Shown here: piece by piece, positions 34,324 to 38,955 of the stretch
Layout: the number at the start of each line of letters is the position of its first letter
Numbering within the stretch: position 1 is the first letter of the stretch
NCBI GenBank assembly: GCA_949288185.1
Contig: CASEIZ010000027.1
Coordinates: forward strand, 1 to 38,955
Length of the DNA: 38,955 bases
DNA from: an uncultured Eubacteriales bacterium
GTDB taxonomy: Bacteria; Bacillota; Clostridia; TANB77; CAG-508
Direction of reading: 5' to 3'
Translations under genes and position numbers: made by a program
The notes under the pieces: generated by a model
The model's input: the letters and a program-made list of their open reading frames with translations, nothing else
What the model was told of the DNA's origin: nothing
The model's database searches: none

Positions 34324-35832
34324 ATGAATTTATTAGATGAAGATTTTTCAAACAATAAAGAGAATAAGACAAAAAATATTATAAAAATAATAATTATATT
34401 TATAGTATTAATTTTAATAGTGATTGTAGGAATTGTTGCATATATGATGTATTTGCAAGGAACGGTTTTGCGTGTATATGTTAATAATATGGAAAATGCA
34501 GAAGTCAAAAATTTATTAGTATTTGAAGAAGATGGAACAATATATGTACCAGTGAGGGCAATGTCTAGCTATTTAGGTTATAATTCTTATAATGGAGAAT
34601 ATAGTAATCGATCTGAAGATAATAGTAAATGTTATGTGGAATGTGAACAAGAAGTAGCAAACTTGACCTTGAATTCTAATAAAGTATATAAATTGAATCT
34701 AGAAGAAAATGATAATAATTATACATATATATATATGGATAAACCTGTAAAAGCAATTAATGGAGAACTATATATAACAACTGATGGAATGCAAAAAGTA
34801 TTTAATACTACTTTTGTATATAATCAAGAAAATAATAGAATTATGATTACTACAACACCATATTTAACAACTTCTTATGCAACTACAATTCTAGACTATG
34901 GATATACAAAATTGAGTGAAACATTTGAAAATGAAAAAGCAGCAATAAAAAATATGTTAGTTGTTACAGATGATAAATATTACGGAGTAATTAATGCAAC
35001 AGATGGAACTGAAATTCTAGAATGTAAATATGATGATATTCGATATCAAGAATCTACAGGTGATTTTATTGTATGTAGTAATGAAAAATATGGAATAATA
35101 GGAACAGACAAAAAAACAAAGGTTGCTATTAGTTATGACAGTATAGAATTAATGGACTATGATGCAGGGCTATATTTGGTAAGTAGAAATAATCGATATG
35201 GTGTAATAGACTTAAATGGAAATAATATTATATATGCAGAAAATGACCGAATAGGAGTAGATATATCTCGATTTGAAGAAAATGATTTAAAAACCGGATA
35301 TATATTAGTAAATAGTTTGATACCTGTTATGAGAAACAATAAATGGGGGCTATTTGATACAAAAGGAAATCAACTAGTTGACTTTGAATATGATAGCTTT
35401 GGATATATTGCAAGTAGTAACAGAGAGGCTACCAATTTATTGGTTATCCCAGATTATAACGTAATTGTAGCATGCCTTAATGAACGATATACATTATTAA
35501 ATACATCAGGTGAACAACCAATTAGAGCATTTGTGGATGACATATATATGATAATTAGTGGTGGAGAAAAACAATACTTAATGACAGCAAATGATAAAAC
35601 CTATGATGTGGAAGAATATCTAGATAGGTTAGGTGTATTACAATCTACAACAAATAATAATACAAATGCAACACAATCTAATACAACAAGTAGTGAACAA
35701 ACCAATAATCAAGTAAATAATGAAACAACTACAGAAAATACAGAACAAAATAATGAAGGGCAACAAAGTAATGGTGAAGAGCAAAATAACGGAGAAACTC
35801 AAAATGGTGAGGAACAACAAGGAAACGAATAA
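34324..35832 (+). CDS. Membrane-anchored WG-repeat surface protein
   Basis: 502 aa. A short cytoplasmic start is followed by one TM segment (~24-46). Residues ~50-185 match the copper-amine-oxidase N-terminal-like domain common in clostridial surface proteins (EDGTIYVPVRAMSSYLGYNSY, GELYITTDGMQKVFN). The next ~250 residues are WG beta-repeats (KYYGVINATDGTEIL, KYGIIGTDKKTKVAI, RYGVIDLNGNNII, KWGLFDTKGNQLVDF). The last ~65 are a disordered Asn/Gln/Thr/Glu tail. Function unknown; the architecture suggests cell-surface binding. Start at 34324 after GGAGGG, 10 bp after tgt, so co-transcribed with it. Confidence 0.85.
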   Translation: MNLLDEDFSNNKENKTKNIIKIIIIFIVLILIVIVGIVAYMMYLQGTVLRVYVNNMENAEVKNLLVFEEDGTIYVPVRAMSSYLGYNSYNGEYSNRSEDNSKCYVECEQEVANLTLNSNKVYKLNLEENDNNYTYIYMDKPVKAINGELYITTDGMQKVFNTTFVYNQENNRIMITTTPYLTTSYATTILDYGYTKLSETFENEKAAIKNMLVVTDDKYYGVINATDGTEILECKYDDIRYQESTGDFIVCSNEKYGIIGTDKKTKVAISYDSIELMDYDAGLYLVSRNNRYGVIDLNGNNIIYAENDRIGVDISRFEENDLKTGYILVNSLIPVMRNNKWGLFDTKGNQLVDFEYDSFGYIASSNREATNLLVIPDYNVIVACLNERYTLLNTSGEQPIRAFVDDIYMIISGGEKQYLMTANDKTYDVEEYLDRLGVLQSTTNNNTNATQSNTTSSEQTNNQVNNETTTENTEQNNEGQQSNGEEQNNGETQNGEEQQGNE

Positions 35833-35846
35833 TAAATAATAAGAAA

Positions 35847-35891
35847 AATAAAGAATATTTACTTAAAATTAAAGTAGATATTCTTTATTTT
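35847..35891 (+). terminator. Terminator after the WG-repeat gene
   Basis: AATAAAGAATAT (35847-35858) with TACTT pairs with AAGTA and ATATTCTTTATT, with one T-G mismatch, followed by TTTTTG. It closes the queA-tgt unit. Confidence 0.8.
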
Positions 35892-35981
35892 TGACCAGTC
35901 ATACTAATAGAAAAAAATATAAAAATAGTATATAAATATATATGGCATAATTTTATATTAAAAACAGAAAAGAGGTATTAA

Positions 35982-36917
35982 GTGAGTAATATACAAATAG
36001 TCGCCAATGGAATATATTTTCCCAAAAAACAAATAGAAAATAATCAATTAGAAAACACATTGAATTTAGAAAAGGGATATATTGAAAAAAGAACAGGAAT
36101 AAAAAAAAGATATTATGCAATAGGTGAAACTATACAAGATATGGCATTAGAGGCTGCAAGAACGCTTTTTTCTTCAAAAAAAGAGAAAAAAGATGTAGAC
36201 CTTATTATAACAGCAACAACAAGTACAGATATCTTAATGCCAGGAATATCCAATTATGTGCAAAAGAAATTAGAACTTTCTCCATGTATATGTCTCGATA
36301 TACTAGCTGGATGTGGAGGATATATAAATGCATTTGATATTGCCAAGGTATATATGGATTCACGAAATATAAAAAAAGCATTAATTATTGGTGTAGAAAA
36401 ATTATCTGAAATTATTGATAAAGAAGATATAGGAACAGCGATTGTTTTATCTGATGGCGCTGGAGCAACATTAATAGAAAAAGAAGAACCATATGCTTAT
36501 CAAAAAATATATGTATCACATATTAAAGCAGAAGAAGATAAAGAAAATATTTTAACATATCAATCTGGAAAAAAGATATATATTAACGGAAAAGAAGTAT
36601 ATAAATATGCAGTTACTAAGACAGTTGAAAATATACATGAATTACTCGAAAAAGCGGATATATCGTTAAATGATGTGAAATATATAGTAGCACATCAGTC
36701 AAATTTGAAAATTATGAAAGCAATTGCATCAAGATTACATATAAAAATGGAAAAGATGTATACAAATATACAAGAAAGAGGAAATACTTTTTGTGCCAGT
36801 ATACCGGTTGCTTTGCATGATATGCAAAAGAGTGGACTTTTAAAAGCGGGGGATAAAATTATTCTATTAGGATATGGTGGAGGTTTAAATACAGGTAGTA
36901 TCTTGATGGAAATATAA
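35982..36917 (+). CDS. fabH: 3-oxoacyl-ACP synthase III (FabH-like)
   Basis: Starts fatty-acid synthesis by condensing acyl-CoA with malonyl-ACP. The 311-aa thiolase-fold protein keeps the Cys-His-Asn triad: C111 in LDILAGCGGYINAFDIA, H238 in VAHQSN and N268 in ERGNTFCASIPVAL. The cysteine context AGCGG differs from the usual AACSG, and the ends read like a divergent FabH (KRTGIKKR near residue 36). GTG start after AGAGG. It stands before fabD and fabG but is separated from them by a 254-bp gap with a large palindrome, and no acpP is present here. Confidence 0.9.
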   Translation: MSNIQIVANGIYFPKKQIENNQLENTLNLEKGYIEKRTGIKKRYYAIGETIQDMALEAARTLFSSKKEKKDVDLIITATTSTDILMPGISNYVQKKLELSPCICLDILAGCGGYINAFDIAKVYMDSRNIKKALIIGVEKLSEIIDKEDIGTAIVLSDGAGATLIEKEEPYAYQKIYVSHIKAEEDKENILTYQSGKKIYINGKEVYKYAVTKTVENIHELLEKADISLNDVKYIVAHQSNLKIMKAIASRLHIKMEKMYTNIQERGNTFCASIPVALHDMQKSGLLKAGDKIILLGYGGGLNTGSILMEI

Positions 36918-36969
36918 AAGAGTATAATTGTTTATATATCTATATTACATAAATTTTTCGGTTCAATAC

Positions 36970-37079
36970 GATATTTAAGAATTTGTAACATAATTTATCC
37001 GAGCCTCTTTCACTCAGACCCTCACTTCGTGAGTACCGTGAACATTCCTCAATAAATTATTAACAAATTCTAAAATATC
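36970..37079. repeat. 110-bp imperfect palindrome between fabH and fabD
   Basis: The left arm 36970-36998 pairs with 37052-37079 over about 28 bp with two mismatches and one bulge (GATATTT, AGAATTTGT, ATAATTTAT segments). A small hairpin CTCAC-TTC-GTGAG (37021-37033) sits in the loop. It is comparable in size to the other intergenic palindromes but has an unrelated sequence. Confidence 0.7.
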
Positions 37080-37171
37080 TCCAATCACATTCAAAATTTA
37101 TTCCATATAAATTTATAAACAATTAAAAACAAATTATAATAAATTACATAAAAAGAAAGGAAGATAAAAAA

Positions 37172-38107
37172 ATGAAAAGAGCATTTTTGTTTCCAGGACA
37201 AGGCGCACAAGTCGTAGGAATGGGAAAAGATATTTATGAAAAATATGATGAAGCGAAAAAAATTTATGACGAGGCTTCAAGAATATCTGGGATTAATGTA
37301 AAAAAACTTTGTTTTGAAGGTCCAGAAGAAGAACTTAATAAAACAGAAAACACACAAATTGCTATACTAACAACAAGTTTAGCAATATTAGAAGTTTTAA
37401 AAGCAAAAGGAATTGAAGCAGATATTGCAACAGGATTAAGTTTAGGAGAATATGGTGCTTTAATCTATGCTGGAATCATTAGTTTTGAAGATGGAATAAA
37501 ACTAATTCAAAAAAGAGGATATTACATGGGAAATCTTTTACCTGATGAGAAATTTTCTATGGCAGCAATTATTGGATTAGATTCAGAAAAAATAGATGCG
37601 GTTTGCAAAGAAATTTCTAAAGAAAATAAATTTATTGTTGTAGCAAACTATAATTGTAGTGTACAAACAGTTATATCAGGACAAGAAGATGCTATTGATG
37701 AAGCAATGGAAACATTAAAAGCACAAGGTGCTAAAAGAGCAATAAAATTAAATACAAGTGGACCATTTCATACAATAAAATTAGAAAAAGCAAAAGAAGC
37801 ATATGAAAAAGAATTGGTAAATATTGATTTTCATCTTGATACAAAAGTGAAAGTAATAAAAAATATTGATGGTACATATTATGCTGAAAATGATAATATA
37901 AAAGAAATCTTAACAAATCACATCATTAGCCCAGTAAGATTTGATAAAGCAATCAAGTTAATGGAACAAGAACAAGTAGAAGAATATCTAGAAATTGGAC
38001 CAGGAAGAACTTTAACAGGATTTGTAAAGAAAGATAATAAAGAGGCAAAAACATTTAATATAAATAATGTGGATTCTTTAGAAAAATATTTAGAAGGGAA
38101 TGATTAG
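37172..38107 (+). CDS. fabD: Malonyl-CoA:ACP transacylase
   Basis: Loads malonyl groups onto acyl carrier protein. The 311-aa protein has FPGQGAQ at the N-terminus, the nucleophile motif GLS90LGEY and the catalytic histidine in SGPFHT, then NHIISPVRF and the end motif EIGPGRTLTGFVKK. In E. coli the nucleophile motif is GHSLGE; leucine before the serine is, as I recall, common in clostridial FabD. RBS GAAAGGA. fabG follows after 2 bp, so the two are translated together. Confidence 0.96.
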   Translation: MKRAFLFPGQGAQVVGMGKDIYEKYDEAKKIYDEASRISGINVKKLCFEGPEEELNKTENTQIAILTTSLAILEVLKAKGIEADIATGLSLGEYGALIYAGIISFEDGIKLIQKRGYYMGNLLPDEKFSMAAIIGLDSEKIDAVCKEISKENKFIVVANYNCSVQTVISGQEDAIDEAMETLKAQGAKRAIKLNTSGPFHTIKLEKAKEAYEKELVNIDFHLDTKVKVIKNIDGTYYAENDNIKEILTNHIISPVRFDKAIKLMEQEQVEEYLEIGPGRTLTGFVKKDNKEAKTFNINNVDSLEKYLEGND

Positions 38108-38109
38108 AG

Positions 38110-38850
38110 ATGGAAGAAAATAAAACTGTATTTGTAACAGGAGCTTCAAGAGGAATTGGAAAAGAAGTTGCATTAAAATTTGCAGACAAAGGATACAATG
38201 TTGTAATAAACTATGTTTCAAGTAAAACAAATGTTGAGGAATTAAAAGCTGAATTTGAAAACAAAGGTGTGAAAACACTTATCATGCAAGCAGATGTAAC
38301 AGATAAAGAAGCAATAGAAGAATTAGTAAAAAAAGCAATTGAAGAATTTGGAAGTATCGATGTATTAGTTAATAATGCAGGTATTACAAAGGATAATTTA
38401 TTGATGAGAATGAATGAAGAAGAATTTGACAAAGTAATAGAAGTAAATTTAAAAGGAACATATATTGTCACAAAAGCAGTTACAAAATATATGATGAAAA
38501 AAAGAAAAGGAAGTATTATCAATTTATCATCTGTTGTAGGTGTTGCAGGAAATGCAGGACAATGTAATTATGCAGCATCAAAAGCAGGAATTATCGGATT
38601 TACAAAAAGTGTAGCAAAAGAATTGGCTTCAAGAAATATTAGAGCAAATGCAGTAGCACCTGGTTTTATAGAGACAGATATGACTGCTGTTTTATCAGAT
38701 GAAGTAAAGGAAAATATACATAATCAAATTCCATTAAAAAGAATGGGAACAGCAAATGAAGTAGCAAATTTGATTTATTTCTTGGGTTCAGATGAGAGCG
38801 CATATATAACTGGGCAAGTGATTAATGTAGATGGTGGAATGGTCATGTAA
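38110..38850 (+). CDS. fabG: 3-oxoacyl-ACP reductase
   Basis: Reduces 3-oxoacyl-ACP with NADPH in each elongation cycle. The 246-aa short-chain dehydrogenase has the cofactor loop TGASRGIG (10-17), NNAG (88-91), catalytic N113, S140/S141, Y154 and K158 (NYAASKAG), PGFIETDM and the C-terminal YITGQVINVDGGMVM. Length is typical. GATTAGAG precedes the ATG. The fabF gene expected next would lie beyond the window, past the palindrome at its right edge. Confidence 0.97.
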   Translation: MEENKTVFVTGASRGIGKEVALKFADKGYNVVINYVSSKTNVEELKAEFENKGVKTLIMQADVTDKEAIEELVKKAIEEFGSIDVLVNNAGITKDNLLMRMNEEEFDKVIEVNLKGTYIVTKAVTKYMMKKRKGSIINLSSVVGVAGNAGQCNYAASKAGIIGFTKSVAKELASRNIRANAVAPGFIETDMTAVLSDEVKENIHNQIPLKRMGTANEVANLIYFLGSDESAYITGQVINVDGGMVM

Positions 38851-38871
38851 AAACAAATTGAAAGCAGCATC

Positions 38872-38953
38872 TTGCACATTTTTAATATTAAATTCAAACT
38901 TCGACATACAAAAAGTATGCCTTCAGTTTGGATTTAATATCAAAAATGCACAA
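38872..38953. repeat. 82-bp palindrome at the right edge of the window
   Basis: The left arm 38872-38900 (beginning TTGCACATTTTTAATATT) pairs with 38925-38953 over 29 positions with three mismatches and one G-T pair. The centre is CATAC-AAAAA-GTATG (38905-38919), resembling the GTAC-AAAA-GTAC core of the 124-bp element. TTGCACA matches the linker of the three-hairpin composites. Its position after fabG makes it a possible terminator or intercistronic stem. Confidence 0.65.
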
Positions 38954-38955
38954 TA

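Overview
The window is a low-GC, gene-dense stretch of chromosome from a clostridial Firmicute. Evidence: AGA-dominated arginine codons, strong GGAGG-type ribosome binding sites, sigmaA-type promoters, and the Gram-positive order ylxM-ffh-rpsP-khpA-rimM-trmD-rplS. No rRNA, tRNA, CRISPR array, insertion-sequence transposase or phage module was seen. It is mostly core metabolism with a small accessory envelope region.

Layout. 0.2-6 kb: a CDF metal transporter, a LiaF-like membrane protein, a DUF4097-like membrane-anchored protein and a fused ABC ATPase/permease, resembling an envelope-stress block. 6-9.2 kb: a diacylglycerol-kinase-family lipid kinase, metK, and a fusion of a PAP2 phosphatase with a DgkA-type kinase. 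9.4-13 kb: pta followed by two tandem full-length acetate kinases. 13-14.8 kb: an IMP dehydrogenase of the Tritrichomonas foetus type. 14.9-19.5 kb: the SRP / ribosome-maturation operon, ending in an L19 gene with a long acidic tail. 19.5-22.7 kb, minus strand: an Rpn-family nuclease, dapB and dapA. 22.9-30.1 kb: a zinc-ribbon protein, an HD hydrolase, an unrecognised coiled-coil membrane protein, a processive GT2 glycosyltransferase, a frameshifted GT-C glycosyltransferase, and a membrane-anchored HExxH protein that also needs a frameshift. 30.3-35.8 kb: queA, an HD protein with an ADP-ribosyltransferase-like N-terminus, tgt, and a WG-repeat surface protein. 36-38.9 kb: fabH, fabD and fabG.

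The least ordinary feature is the intergenic DNA. Many gaps hold long imperfect palindromes that fall into at least three families: (1) a ~124-bp element with palindromic arms at 9.29 kb, an inverted copy at 15.26 kb (120-nt core, 8 differences) and an apparent internally deleted copy at 27.03 kb; (2) short hairpins carrying GGGAC words, including an inverted pair at 5.83-5.94 kb and two near-identical 33-nt copies at 20.96 and 30.07 kb; (3) a three-hairpin composite at 3.04 and 30.10 kb with a shared TTGCACA linker. They look like non-autonomous mobile repeats (REP/REPIN- or MITE-like), some re-used as terminators.

Other notable points: tandem AckA paralogues that each depart from a different conserved active-site motif, the PAP2-DgkA fusion, the ART-like/HD protein inside the queuosine cluster, and two neighbouring frameshifts. 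All family assignments come from reading motifs; no database search was run.
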